Below, in pieces: positions 32,885 to 41,932 of a DNA stretch of 64,000 nucleotides. Source of the DNA: Aminipila butyrica (GTDB taxonomy: Bacteria; Bacillota; Clostridia; Peptostreptococcales; Anaerovoracaceae); assembly GCF_010669305.1 (NCBI RefSeq), contig NZ_CP048649.1, positions 2,232,001 through 2,296,000 on the forward strand, given 5' to 3'. Position 1 is the first letter of the stretch; every line of letters begins with the position of its first letter. The position numbers and the translations under genes are program-made. The notes beneath the pieces are model-generated. The model was not told the DNA's origin. It ran no database searches and saw only the letters and a list, made by a program, of their open reading frames with translations.

Positions 32885-33781
32885 TTATTGTGATAACGTA
32901 GCTAAGCCGCCAGTCATGGCCTGGAGCATAACGTAGCCTATGGCTAAAAAGCTGATTGCAAAAAGTGGAATACAAGCAATAAGAACTTTGCTCGGCCTTT
33001 TCTCTAATTCTCTTTTGATATTTTCTTTACTCTTGATGTCCATTTCTCTGGCCAGGGAGGCTAAAGTCTCACTCTGATATTCTCCTCTTGTTAATCCAAT
33101 CAGTGCATTGCATAAAAAGCCTACTTCTGGAATGGCTAAGCGGTTATTGAAGCTTCTTACTGCCACCTCAATGTCTTTAGCTTTCATCTCCATAATCAGT
33201 ACAGAAATATCCCAGGCGAATACCGGATTGGCTACCTTCAGATAATCTTCAAAGATGGAAATCAAGTCCGCTTTGATTACCCCTGATTTTTTATCGTTTA
33301 ATTTATATAAAATAGAACGAATAAATCCAGGCAGTCCCATCTCAATTTCATTTCTTTTCTTCTTAAGTTCCGTTTTGTAGCTAGTTAACTGTTGATAAAG
33401 TATCATGCCTGATAATATCAATCCTGCAAGGCTTAGGCTTTTTACACCTAGCACTATCAGCACTGCCGGAAGTAAAAGGGATAACACCGCTAGTATTATT
33501 GCCTTCGCATAATACTCTTTAGGAGTCTCCTTTATTCCAGCTCTAGATAAGGCATACTTTAGTTTAGCCTCTCTTTCTTCCGAAAGTCGGATGAAAGGTG
33601 CAGCTGCTTTTGTCATGGGCTGCAAAAACCCTTCCATAAACCTGTCTAAAAAGCGTTTCTTCTTTATGGAAAGCTTTAACCCGATTAATGCTTTTGCCGG
33701 GGGCTTATAATAATAGCTATCCAAGGCTAGGCTTCCGCCTTTTACTATCAGAAGAAAAGAAATAACTTGTATTAAAATCAT
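32885..33781 (-). CDS. TadC-like inner membrane platform protein, module 1
   Basis: 298 residues of the GspF/TadC type. Membrane helices sit near the N-terminus (LLIVKGGSLAL), at about 95-125 (AIILAVLSLLLPAVLIVLGV) and at the C-terminus (IACIPLFAISFLAIGYVMLQ). Between them a helical cytoplasmic domain contains LGLTRGEYQSETLASLAREM-like residues. The ATG at 33781 has AAAGGAG in front; the ORF start at 33799 does not. It pairs with the TadB-like gene upstream. Confidence 0.78.
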   Translation of the reverse strand: MILIQVISFLLIVKGGSLALDSYYYKPPAKALIGLKLSIKKKRFLDRFMEGFLQPMTKAAAPFIRLSEEREAKLKYALSRAGIKETPKEYYAKAIILAVLSLLLPAVLIVLGVKSLSLAGLILSGMILYQQLTSYKTELKKKRNEIEMGLPGFIRSILYKLNDKKSGVIKADLISIFEDYLKVANPVFAWDISVLIMEMKAKDIEVAVRSFNNRLAIPEVGFLCNALIGLTRGEYQSETLASLAREMDIKSKENIKRELEKRPSKVLIACIPLFAISFLAIGYVMLQAMTGGLATLSQ

Positions 33782-33803
33782 ACATTCTCCTTTCTCCATT
33801 CGG

Positions 33804-34736
33804 TTACATAGTACCGATTGGCTTATTTATTTTCATAACGTAGATGGCACTGAGAAGTGCCGCCACGATCATAAAAAATACAATGATTTGTCCCATGGGC
33901 GTATGGGTTAAAATAAGGTACCATTCTTTTCTCGCCATGCGGAAGGTCGGGATGACAGCGAACATGGCTCCCACCACCAATAAATAATACGTCCAGGTCT
34001 TTTTCATTTGGGTATCGCTCTCAATCTGCATAATCTTCTCATCAGCCATTGCATCAATGACTGGTTGGAGAGCAAAGCGCATTTCTTTGTTTTCCATGCA
34101 GAGCCTCAAGTTTTTAACCCATTGGTCAAAGTATTTATTATTTATCTTTGCAGCCAGCAGCGATAAATTCCTGTCTACATTCCGGCTAATATAAAGGCAA
34201 TCCGACACAAATTCTTCAAAAGGTGTCACCTTTTGAAAGCTTCCATCCTGATACCTGCGCCGCTCTTCCACGTAGGCCTCTACTGCCCGAAGTATGTTAT
34301 TGCTAGCTAGGTATGAATTGGTGATAATGGACATCGTGTTTTGAAGCTCAGCCAGTTCCTCTCTGGTAATCTCCTGGGTCCGAAAGAGTAAAAAAAGGTA
34401 TGTCAATGGAACAAAGGCCAGTCCTGTGGTCATAGTTAAAAACGGCACTGAGAAGCAGATAAAGCCGATTCCAAGTCCCGCTATGAAGAAAAGCGCCATA
34501 ATGCTGTATAAATAAGATCTCTTTTTCCTTATTTTTTTCAAAAGAGAATCGATATTAAGAACAGCTTTTTCAAAACGATTTAAAGTAGCTTCAGCATTAA
34601 TCTTTATTCTCTTGGATCTCGCCTCTGTTTTTTTAAAAGAAATGCTGCTACTCCTATCTCTTCCTACTGCCTTCAGGTTGAATAGAAGAGCAATCCCGAT
34701 TATAAAAAGGATTGCTGTAAAAACTTGAGTAAGCAT
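33804..34736 (-). CDS. TadB-like inner membrane platform protein, module 1
   Basis: About 310 residues. Membrane helices at the N-terminus (TAILFIIGIALLF), two around residues 75-125 (LYSIMALFFIAGLGIGFICF) and two at the C-terminus (MGQIIVFFMIVAALLSAIYV). The cytoplasmic domain includes LAELQNTMSIITNSYLASNN. The ATG at 34736 follows GGAGAG. It follows the CpaF-like ATPase gene, as in tad loci. Confidence 0.75.
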   Translation of the reverse strand: MLTQVFTAILFIIGIALLFNLKAVGRDRSSSISFKKTEARSKRIKINAEATLNRFEKAVLNIDSLLKKIRKKRSYLYSIMALFFIAGLGIGFICFSVPFLTMTTGLAFVPLTYLFLLFRTQEITREELAELQNTMSIITNSYLASNNILRAVEAYVEERRRYQDGSFQKVTPFEEFVSDCLYISRNVDRNLSLLAAKINNKYFDQWVKNLRLCMENKEMRFALQPVIDAMADEKIMQIESDTQMKKTWTYYLLVVGAMFAVIPTFRMARKEWYLILTHTPMGQIIVFFMIVAALLSAIYVMKINKPIGTM

Positions 34737-34749
34737 ATATCTCTCCTTT

Positions 34750-36102
34750 CTATATTCTGTATTGCTTAACCGTTTCTTCTGATACACCATTTAAAAGGAA
34801 CGTATCAGCCAGCCTCTCTGAAATCCCGCCAATCATTTCATGTTTTCCATGAATTTTAATAATCTTTCCTTCGTCATTCACATCTGTTTTTGTTGGCATG
34901 AATTTAAAAATTGTATTTCCAACGACTTTTCCCTCTACTACATCTGTCGCTTCAAATATTTCAATGTATTTTCTGCTTTTATCAGGCATCTGCTTTTTGA
35001 AAAGCATGATTGGAAAGGCCTCAATAATCATGCGAAGAATGGTATCCTCTGATAAGGCAGCATCTGCCTGTCTATACATGGTTAAGATACGGAGGTATGC
35101 ATTCCTTGCTCCGTTTGCGTGAAGCGTGGTTAAAGCTGTATGGCCAGTTCTAGCAGCCTCTACCGCAGTCTGGGCTTCCTTTCCTCTCATTTCGGCCGGA
35201 ACAAAGATACTTGGGTGAAGTCTGAGTGATAATTTTAGGTGGTCGTTCATGGTAATTTCATTTGGTGCCTCTTTTGTATAGAGCTGTACCACGTCGTCAC
35301 TTTCAGGGAGAAGCTCTTTCGTGTCTTCTATAGTGACGATTCGAATAGACTTATCTACGCTATTTAATAGATAATTTACATCTGCTGTCTTTCCAGACCC
35401 AGTAGGTCCAGCAACAGCTACAGGTATATTATTGTTAAGGCATAGGGTTAAAAAATCTAACTCGTTTGAAGATGCAGTCTCAAATGAAATTAAATTTTCT
35501 CTGGTAATGAAAGAAGGTTTTTGCTTTCTAATAGAAGCAATAGCACCCGCATCTTCATCTACAGCAGGAAAAATTGCTGCCGACATACGTACACCTTTAG
35601 ATAAGTAGCTATCTCCAAGAGGTGTGCTGCCATCCAGTATTAGTCCACCCATTCTAGCCATTTTCTTAACCACATTAATACAATCTTCCGCAGTTTCAAA
35701 TTTTTCAGGAGCCTTAACTTTGCGATTTCCATATAAAACCCAGATAGAATCTTTACCATTGATATTGATTTCTTCCACCTCGGGATCTTCCAGATATTTT
35801 TTGACGAACCCAATGCCCGCCATATCTTCATAAATACGGTCAGTCAGGGTCCCAATACTGGTCTCATTTTGAACTAATTTTTCTGATAAGAGGTATCTAT
35901 TAATTAGGTTCTTTAACCTAGTCATGGTGCTTTCTGAATAAAGCCCTTCAGCCAGCTCTCTAGAGTGGTTATCTGTAATTTTCTGCGTTATTTTGTCCAG
36001 AATATCTTTATAGTCGTCACCCTCTTCTCTTCCCGTTTCCTGTATCCTGGCATTCTTTTTATAAAGCCTTCCTTGTAGGGTGACTATATTATCCTTTGGC
36101 AT
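34750..36102 (-). CDS. TadA/CpaF-type secretion ATPase, module 1
   Basis: 450-residue VirB11/CpaF ATPase that powers pilus assembly. The Walker A motif AGPTGSGKTADVNYLLN (around residue 232) is canonical, with the Asp box IVTIEDTKELLPE, Walker B-region FVPAEMRGKEAQTAVEAARTG and His box ALTTLHANGARN. The N-terminal domain has MTRLKNLINRYLLSEKLVQN. The gene is one base pair from the adjacent ATPase gene upstream. In contrast to the second copy (52678) all catalytic motifs are intact. Confidence 0.93.
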   Translation of the reverse strand: MPKDNIVTLQGRLYKKNARIQETGREEGDDYKDILDKITQKITDNHSRELAEGLYSESTMTRLKNLINRYLLSEKLVQNETSIGTLTDRIYEDMAGIGFVKKYLEDPEVEEININGKDSIWVLYGNRKVKAPEKFETAEDCINVVKKMARMGGLILDGSTPLGDSYLSKGVRMSAAIFPAVDEDAGAIASIRKQKPSFITRENLISFETASSNELDFLTLCLNNNIPVAVAGPTGSGKTADVNYLLNSVDKSIRIVTIEDTKELLPESDDVVQLYTKEAPNEITMNDHLKLSLRLHPSIFVPAEMRGKEAQTAVEAARTGHTALTTLHANGARNAYLRILTMYRQADAALSEDTILRMIIEAFPIMLFKKQMPDKSRKYIEIFEATDVVEGKVVGNTIFKFMPTKTDVNDEGKIIKIHGKHEMIGGISERLADTFLLNGVSEETVKQYRI

Positions 36103-36103
36103 A

Positions 36104-36871
36104 TCAGTTATCCTTTCCGATAATCAGTGCATCCACAATGTTCTTTATCACAAGCTGATATCTAAAGACGTCTTCTTTCTTATTAAAACTAAATAGGCTA
36201 GCTATCTTTCGCTTTTCTAAGAATATGGGTGTGCCCATATTTTCTAAAATTGAGGCTGTAGGGACATTAGGTAAAAATGCAAAAGGTTCTATATCTATAG
36301 CCTTAACCAGGGTATTCGGATCACACCCTAGTTGATGCTCCGTAATTATGGGGCAAATTGGCACATCAGATAGTTGCATTAAAACTGGCACCCAGGAGCG
36401 ATGCCAAAAGGCCGCATTTGACACAGATTTGTATAAACAATAAATATGGTCTGCTTTTTCAATACCCATGATGGTTATCCCATTATATAAATCTGATGTA
36501 CAGTCGATGATTAGGTAATCGGATATCATGGATAGTCGCCGAAGCAGCTGATCCACTTTTAAGTCCTCTAATCCATCGGTATGTACGTCATAGTTTTCAT
36601 TAGGTATTCCCATCAAGTAAATATTGTCATTTATCTTGTTGCATTGTGTTAGCATTTTTTCTGGTTGCTCTGTTTTATCAGACAAGCTGGCAAAAATGCC
36701 TTTTCCGTCTTCTATGGTTGTCCCAAAAAAGCTTTGTAAGGTTCCATAGTTTAGCTCTGCTGCCAACAGAATAACTATTTTATCTCTTTCAGCTAGGCCA
36801 CATGCTAAATTAACAGCAAATGTGGTTTTTCCTGAACCTGGCATACCCGTCACAGATAAGATTTTTCCCAT
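36104..36871 (-). CDS. MinD/ParA-like ATPase of Tad module 1
   Basis: 255 residues with an intact Walker A (GMPGSGKTTFAVNLACGLAE) and ILLAAELNYGTLQSFF, which resembles the switch region of MinD/CpaE ATPases. LIIDCTSDLYNG is the Walker B-like stretch. CpaE-type proteins localise Tad pili. It lies between the CpaB-like and CpaF-like genes, as expected. It lacks a receiver-like N-terminal domain; that domain seems to be in the separate gene at 37612. Confidence 0.78.
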   Translation of the reverse strand: MGKILSVTGMPGSGKTTFAVNLACGLAERDKIVILLAAELNYGTLQSFFGTTIEDGKGIFASLSDKTEQPEKMLTQCNKINDNIYLMGIPNENYDVHTDGLEDLKVDQLLRRLSMISDYLIIDCTSDLYNGITIMGIEKADHIYCLYKSVSNAAFWHRSWVPVLMQLSDVPICPIITEHQLGCDPNTLVKAIDIEPFAFLPNVPTASILENMGTPIFLEKRKIASLFSFNKKEDVFRYQLVIKNIVDALIIGKDN

Positions 36872-36877
36872 GGTCTC

Positions 36878-37591
36878 CTACCTTTCCACAAACACAACAT
36901 GAATGCTGCCGTTATACTCTGCTTGCAATAAAGCTCGTTCCTGGTCTGGAGAGGTAATAAAGGTGATGGTACTGGCCACTTTCTCATTACTGCTGGACAG
37001 ATCTCCCTTGCTTTGATTTTTGTCTATGCTCTCTGCATCTGCATTCTCAATGTCATAAATCTCTACCCTTTGTAAGTCAGGGTTCTGCACAATTGTATTG
37101 CCGCTGTATTCGTCTTCTATAATGTTATATACTTTTACAATATCTCCAGCTCGAAGGTGAGAAGCTAGGCCTGCTGCATTAGACTTAATAGAAATGGTGG
37201 TCAAACCGTTTTGCTCATTTATGATGGCTTGAAGCCTGGAAATATTCTCTTTTCCGATTTTATTGGTTGTTATGTTATCTCCCTGAGATATATCAGCAGC
37301 AGCGGGCTTTCCAATTACATCGGCCTTTTTTGTGATGTAGCCTTTTAGTCCAAAAACTCCTCTTTCAGCAAAAGATATTTCTGATTCTGATATTACGGTT
37401 CCTTTCCTAATATCATTTTTTGCTATTGCTATTGTTTCTGTTTGGTTTTTGGAGTTGCTTAAAATAGGAGTTACCACAAAGCTTATGACCAGTGCGATAA
37501 TAATCAGCAGAATTCCGAAAAGCTTTCTTTTTTCAAAACTGCTTTTGCTTTTTAAAGCCGTTGGTTTTGGCTTTTTACTAAATAGGCCCAT
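36878..37591 (-). CDS. CpaB/RcpC-like SAF-domain protein, module 1
   Basis: 237 residues, one N-terminal membrane helix (KLFGILLIIIALVISFVVTP), then an SAF domain (AIAKNDIRKGTVISESEISF, ADIGKPAAADISQGDNIT-like) and a C-terminal RcpC-type domain (HLRAGDIVKVYNIIEDEYSG). CpaB proteins assist Tad pilus assembly in the cell envelope. The homologue of module 2 is at 54056. ATG preceded by AAAGGATGAG. Confidence 0.82.
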   Translation of the reverse strand: MGLFSKKPKPTALKSKSSFEKRKLFGILLIIIALVISFVVTPILSNSKNQTETIAIAKNDIRKGTVISESEISFAERGVFGLKGYITKKADVIGKPAAADISQGDNITTNKIGKENISRLQAIINEQNGLTTISIKSNAAGLASHLRAGDIVKVYNIIEDEYSGNTIVQNPDLQRVEIYDIENADAESIDKNQSKGDLSSSNEKVASTITFITSPDQERALLQAEYNGSIHVVFVER

Positions 37592-37611
37592 ATTTTTTTC
37601 TCATCCTTTCT

Positions 37612-39075
37612 TTACTTAAAAAGTCCTCTTCTTTGTCTTTCTTTTTCTACAGAGATGCCTAACTGTCTAAATATAAGTTGATTAAGTATCTCTGAATCTC
37701 TTTCACACATAGGAAGGGAGCATTTCCCTAGCTCCTTGGAATCTGAATAACCTTTTATGCTAAATATACTCATTAATGGATCTGGTATCTGATTATCTAT
37801 AAAAAAGTTTAATTTACCAATATGCCACGGATCTGAAAAACCTACAGCAATTTTATAGCTGCACCGGAGAAGTTCTGCAACATCTTCTTGCCGATCAGAT
37901 ACTCTTCCAGCTCCCACTTGCAATTTGCCATTCGGGCTTAATGGGAAAAGATAACCAAAATCTTCTATAACAAAGTTATATCCTTTGCTAATAGTTCCAA
38001 GTAGTATAGACTGTGACTGTTTCTCCTGATTATCTGGAACAATATAATCCGCATATTTCTCCGGAGCATACTTAAGTTCCTTTTTCCCGTCCATGGCTAT
38101 GACTGCTGTAGGATATCCTGCTGCTCCAAGCTGCTCACCTAAACTTATAGACGTATAGGTAGATCCGGCTCCAGGGGAAATAGAAAAGACACCGATGGTA
38201 ATGCACCCCAGTGTCTTGACTTGCACCGATGCGGTAGCACCTGGTTGCGAGGATAACTCTTTAATCGTCTGAACTTGTAATTTTACAGCATCATCCAATT
38301 CTTTTAACTGTTTTTTATATTCCTTTTTCTCCTGCTCAAATTGTATCGTTAATTCGGCCTTCTCCTGCTCATGCTGCTTTTTTATATTCTCAACATGCTC
38401 TTCTGCCTCTCTTTTAAACTGCTGCATATTCTTTATCTGCTCTTTTAGCAGCACAATCTGACGGGAGTTCTCTTCCGTGTGCTCTAGATTTTCCGTTTCA
38501 GCCAGCTTTTTCTCCAGTTCCTGAAGCTGGTATTCCTTTTCCTCTAGCTCTTTTTCTTTCTGTTTAATTAAGTATTCTTTTTTTTCCAGTTCTTCCTGGC
38601 CTACAGAAGCCTCAGTAACCGGAATCGCATTTTGAGCAATATCTTTGATGATTTTGTCAAAATCAAAGGCCCCTGAATTAGCATAATAGATATGATATAC
38701 CTTATATCCATAGGCCCAGTTTTTATAAGGCTCATCTGGTTTTTCATCATTGAAAAACATTGCGATTGTAATATCTGGGTACTCTTCTCTGACCTTACGA
38801 ATAACCTCATACTTTCCTTCATCAATGCCGATTAAAGCCATGTCTGATATGAAAAGATATTTAACATTTTTATGTTCCTTAATCCCATGAAGCAGCTCAT
38901 CAATCGTCGCATAATCTTTTCTTACAAGCTCCAGGTTAAATTCATTAAAAACTTCCTTTAGCGATTCCATCTCAATAATCGCATCAACAATATCTATGCT
39001 ACCAAGCATGGGAAGTATTTTTTTATTTTCCTTAAAGGCTGTCTGTACTTTACTCTTTAACTTTTCAAAAGCCAA
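37612..39075 (-). CDS. CpaE-like protein: receiver-like, coiled coil and degenerate P-loop
   Basis: 487 residues in three parts. Residues 1-160 look like a pseudo-receiver domain (ILPMLGSIDIVDAIIEMES, YLFISDMALIGID). Residues 165-275 are a long coiled coil of Glu/Lys/Gln. Residues 285-487 are MinD-like, with TLGCITIGVFSISPGAGSTY at the P-loop position. The usual lysine of GKT is absent (GAGSTYTS), so ATP hydrolysis is doubtful. A TTG start follows AAGGAG. It lies between VirB4 and the CpaB-like gene, possibly a scaffold linking both machines. Confidence 0.7.
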   Translation of the reverse strand: MAFEKLKSKVQTAFKENKKILPMLGSIDIVDAIIEMESLKEVFNEFNLELVRKDYATIDELLHGIKEHKNVKYLFISDMALIGIDEGKYEVIRKVREEYPDITIAMFFNDEKPDEPYKNWAYGYKVYHIYYANSGAFDFDKIIKDIAQNAIPVTEASVGQEELEKKEYLIKQKEKELEEKEYQLQELEKKLAETENLEHTEENSRQIVLLKEQIKNMQQFKREAEEHVENIKKQHEQEKAELTIQFEQEKKEYKKQLKELDDAVKLQVQTIKELSSQPGATASVQVKTLGCITIGVFSISPGAGSTYTSISLGEQLGAAGYPTAVIAMDGKKELKYAPEKYADYIVPDNQEKQSQSILLGTISKGYNFVIEDFGYLFPLSPNGKLQVGAGRVSDRQEDVAELLRCSYKIAVGFSDPWHIGKLNFFIDNQIPDPLMSIFSIKGYSDSKELGKCSLPMCERDSEILNQLIFRQLGISVEKERQRRGLFK

Positions 39076-39077
39076 AA

Positions 39078-40979
39078 TTAACTCCTTCCTTCTTCCGCAT
39101 ATTTCAATAATTTTTCCCGGTCAGTATTAATCAGTCTTTCTTCTGTTTTTGCTGCCCTGAAATTGGCTACTAGATGGTTTTGAGCCGCATATAAAAGCCC
39201 TTGGCCCCTTTTAAACTTTTCTACCTTGGTTCTCTCTGCTTCTGTTAGTTTAAGCACGTCGGTAATAGTAGCAGCATCCAATTCTTCTAGACCTAAGATG
39301 ATTTTAATAGAGGAAGCATTTATGATACCCTTTCCATACTTCCCTTCCTCTAACATCATAAAGTCCTGGATATCCTGAGTGGTTCCAATAGCAGCTCCAC
39401 CGTAACCTCTGATAATTTTAAATAGTTCCAGAACACTTTCAGCAACTTGAGCATTACCGGCACTACCAATAAGTTTCCAAAGCTCATCCAAAATAATAGC
39501 CTTTTTCTGAGTGCGATCCATCTTTATCCGCTCCCAGTACACATCTAAAACGGCGTACATAGTAAAAGCGATTAACTCTTTAGGAACCTCACTGATATCG
39601 CTCACGGTATAAAGGTTTTCTAAATCGACATTGGTCTGGCCATTGAAGAAGCTTAGTGACCCTGTAATTAGTGGTTCTATCTCTTCTGCAATTCTTTTTA
39701 ACTCTGGTACTTCATAAACTTCTGCTTGAAGTTCCTCAAGGATGGGCATTTCCTTTAATCTAGGACGTAAATTAATGAGGTTGCCTGAGCCTATTTCTTC
39801 ATATAGGCTTGCATTTTCCATCGTAATACCCTTTTTCTCATACGTTCTTTTTAAAGGAGCATCCAGAAGGCGAAGTTCTCTCGTTGTAATGTCCGGGATT
39901 AGAAGTGAAAGTAATAGTTTTAACCGCTGTAATTTGTCTCCAAGGTAACTGGCCTTTTCCACGCCTACTTGTTTTGTTGGCCGGATTTCCATGACATTAA
40001 TTCGGTTTTTCTCTCCAGGTGCATATTTAATAAAATTGCCACCTACATTATCACATAACGGCTTGTACTCGTGGCCTTTAAGGGGACAGATTAGCATTGT
40101 AGGGATTTTTTGCATCCGAAAGCGTCCCGCAATCATTTGAGTTAAGAATGTCTTTCCAATTCCTGACTTTCCGCAAATAATCATATTTGCATTTGGATAT
40201 TTCTCTGTATCAAATATGTCCAAGATTATGGCGTTTTTGTCATACTCGTTGTCCCCAATGTACATGCCATTTGGATCTGACAGCGAGGATGAAGTAAAAG
40301 GATAGAAGCTGCATAACCCTGAAGCCAAGATGTTTTTATTGGTTTGTTTTTTCATCCGTTCGTCCATTAGGTTTAATGGCAACGATGATCTAAAAGCTTC
40401 CAACTGCCGAAAGTCCGCACGCTGATAAAAGATATTAGTCAACTTGCTTTCAACCTTCCTTACCTTTTCTTCCAGTCCTTCAGGCGTTTCAGCAATGATT
40501 CGTACAAACAGGTTAATATAGAAAAATTCATCACCTTTTGATAGTTTGGACTTCATGTAGACCGAAGATTCTGCTGCATTTTCTTGGGTCCCTGAGTCTA
40601 CTTGATTGTCCCCACCAGTTTGCATTTTATGTTTTGTAAATCCCAGTGCTGAAGTGATTTCCTTAATCATTTTTAGCTTGTCTTCGGGCTTATGATATAA
40701 ACTCACTTTTACACCTTCCCCATAATTAATTAACTCATCTAAAAAACCCTTTTTAGTAGTCTCATAGGGAAAATCTACACAGAGAAGCACCGCTATGTAT
40801 GCTCCATCAATATTTATATAACTTGGCTGTAAAGTATCAATGCCGGATGGCATGATATAATCTATATAGCTTTTCAAGCTACTCTGAAAGGAGTTATTTT
40901 CAAAAGACTCTGTATGAAATTTTTGCATATTTATTTTTGTACTGTTTTTGTCTTCTTTTTTTTGCTTTTTTTTCATCAT
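39078..40979 (-). CDS. virB4: VirB4-type conjugation ATPase (C-terminal part of split VirB4)
   Basis: 633 residues. It has Walker A ICGKSGIGKTFLTQM, the downstream LICPLKGHEYKPLCDNVGG, Walker B AIILDELWKLIG and GAAIGTTQDIQDFMMLEEG, which is the conserved Q-containing motif. VirB4 proteins energise type IV secretion and are diagnostic for conjugative systems. The beginning is a short disordered Lys-rich stretch. The preceding gene (40976) supplies the missing N-terminal VirB4-like region and overlaps this one by four bases, suggesting a split protein. Confidence 0.93.
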   Translation of the reverse strand: MMKKKQKKEDKNSTKINMQKFHTESFENNSFQSSLKSYIDYIMPSGIDTLQPSYINIDGAYIAVLLCVDFPYETTKKGFLDELINYGEGVKVSLYHKPEDKLKMIKEITSALGFTKHKMQTGGDNQVDSGTQENAAESSVYMKSKLSKGDEFFYINLFVRIIAETPEGLEEKVRKVESKLTNIFYQRADFRQLEAFRSSLPLNLMDERMKKQTNKNILASGLCSFYPFTSSSLSDPNGMYIGDNEYDKNAIILDIFDTEKYPNANMIICGKSGIGKTFLTQMIAGRFRMQKIPTMLICPLKGHEYKPLCDNVGGNFIKYAPGEKNRINVMEIRPTKQVGVEKASYLGDKLQRLKLLLSLLIPDITTRELRLLDAPLKRTYEKKGITMENASLYEEIGSGNLINLRPRLKEMPILEELQAEVYEVPELKRIAEEIEPLITGSLSFFNGQTNVDLENLYTVSDISEVPKELIAFTMYAVLDVYWERIKMDRTQKKAIILDELWKLIGSAGNAQVAESVLELFKIIRGYGGAAIGTTQDIQDFMMLEEGKYGKGIINASSIKIILGLEELDAATITDVLKLTEAERTKVEKFKRGQGLLYAAQNHLVANFRAAKTEERLINTDREKLLKYAEEGRS

Positions 40980-41614
40980 GACTCCAACCTCGGTATCCTT
41001 TCTCTTTCCGAACTTTTTACATTAAGCAGTTCAAAAAGTATCTGAGCGGTAAACTGATTATCCCAAGAAACTTTAATTTCATTACCACATTCTTGCATAG
41101 CATCTTCGTAGTCCGAACAAATTTGATGTAACCAGCTTTCAGCTTCATCAAAAGGTGCCTCGATGCCCTTCACCTGTTGATATGGAATAGCTACTATAAA
41201 CCTTTTTTTAACGGTTTCTTTCCGTGCAGCTTCCTTAACAAAATCCCTGTACTCTAAGGTCATTTCTCTGACCGCTTCTACTTCTTCTGTTTCAACAAGT
41301 TTTTCAACATAGCTTATGTGCTCCTTTAAATCCGCCTTTTTTGAAATTGTAGTCATATAAAAAGGAACTCTGATTTTTTTCAGCAGTTCCTCATATTTCT
41401 CCATCACATAATTTTGTTCCCGGTCAGAGCGAAGCTTAAGATTAATGGGCATTACTTCCATAAAAGCAATATAATCGTACTTTGTCAGTAATATCCCATT
41501 CTTCAATCCTTTAATGGGGAGCGCATCCCATATACTATTGCCTTCATTTGCTTGTGGCAGCTTGCTGCCTTTTTTCCCGCTCATAAGCACTTTTAAAATG
41601 TCGAGTGTCTCCAT
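40976..41614 (-). CDS. VirB4 N-terminal-domain-like protein
   Basis: 212 residues. IWDALPIKGLKNGILLTKYD and YIAFMEVMPINLKLRSDREQ resemble the beginning of TraC/VirB4 proteins, as does ISYVEKLVETEEVEAVRE. No P-loop. It stops within four bases of the VirB4 ATG. It also overlaps the preceding gene by 71 bp if its first ATG (AAGGAAAAAGATA upstream) is used; an internal ATG at 41584 would shorten the overlap. Probably one half of a split VirB4. Confidence 0.65.
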   Translation of the reverse strand: METLDILKVLMSGKKGSKLPQANEGNSIWDALPIKGLKNGILLTKYDYIAFMEVMPINLKLRSDREQNYVMEKYEELLKKIRVPFYMTTISKKADLKEHISYVEKLVETEEVEAVREMTLEYRDFVKEAARKETVKKRFIVAIPYQQVKGIEAPFDEAESWLHQICSDYEDAMQECGNEIKVSWDNQFTAQILFELLNVKSSERERIPRLES

Positions 41615-41918
41615 TATCTTTTTCCTTTCCCAAGTTATAATAAACTTTTTTATTCTTTCTGAACCACAAAATGTCTATGGCGATAATATCTAGGCCTTGA
41701 CAAAATGCAATAACTGGAGGTACTGCCAACAGAACTTCCAGAAAGAATTTGTTATCTATCCTTAGAGGCGTAAACTTAAAAATAAGAATAGTGATTGGAA
41801 TAACCCAAACCAAACTTTTAGTCAAAGCTTCTTTTTCAATTAAATTGAATATCCGTCCATTTTTTTTAAAATTGTGCGGAATTTGAAAATGTTTTTCTAC
41901 TTTCTTAAATTCTTCCAT
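41544..41918 (-). CDS. PrgI/VirB3-like membrane protein
   Basis: About 124 residues from the ATG at 41918 (AGGAAGGAGCACATT upstream). Two adjacent membrane helices (SLVWVIPITILIFKF and FLEVLLAVPPVIAFCQGLD) follow an N-terminal FQIPHNFKKNGRIFN segment. Such small two-helix proteins precede VirB4 in Gram-positive type IV systems and play the VirB3 role. The tail is basic. Confidence 0.65.
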   Translation of the reverse strand: MEEFKKVEKHFQIPHNFKKNGRIFNLIEKEALTKSLVWVIPITILIFKFTPLRIDNKFFLEVLLAVPPVIAFCQGLDIIAIDILWFRKNKKVYYNLGKEKDNGDTRHFKSAYEREKRQQAATSK

Positions 41919-41932
41919 AATGTGCTCCTTCC

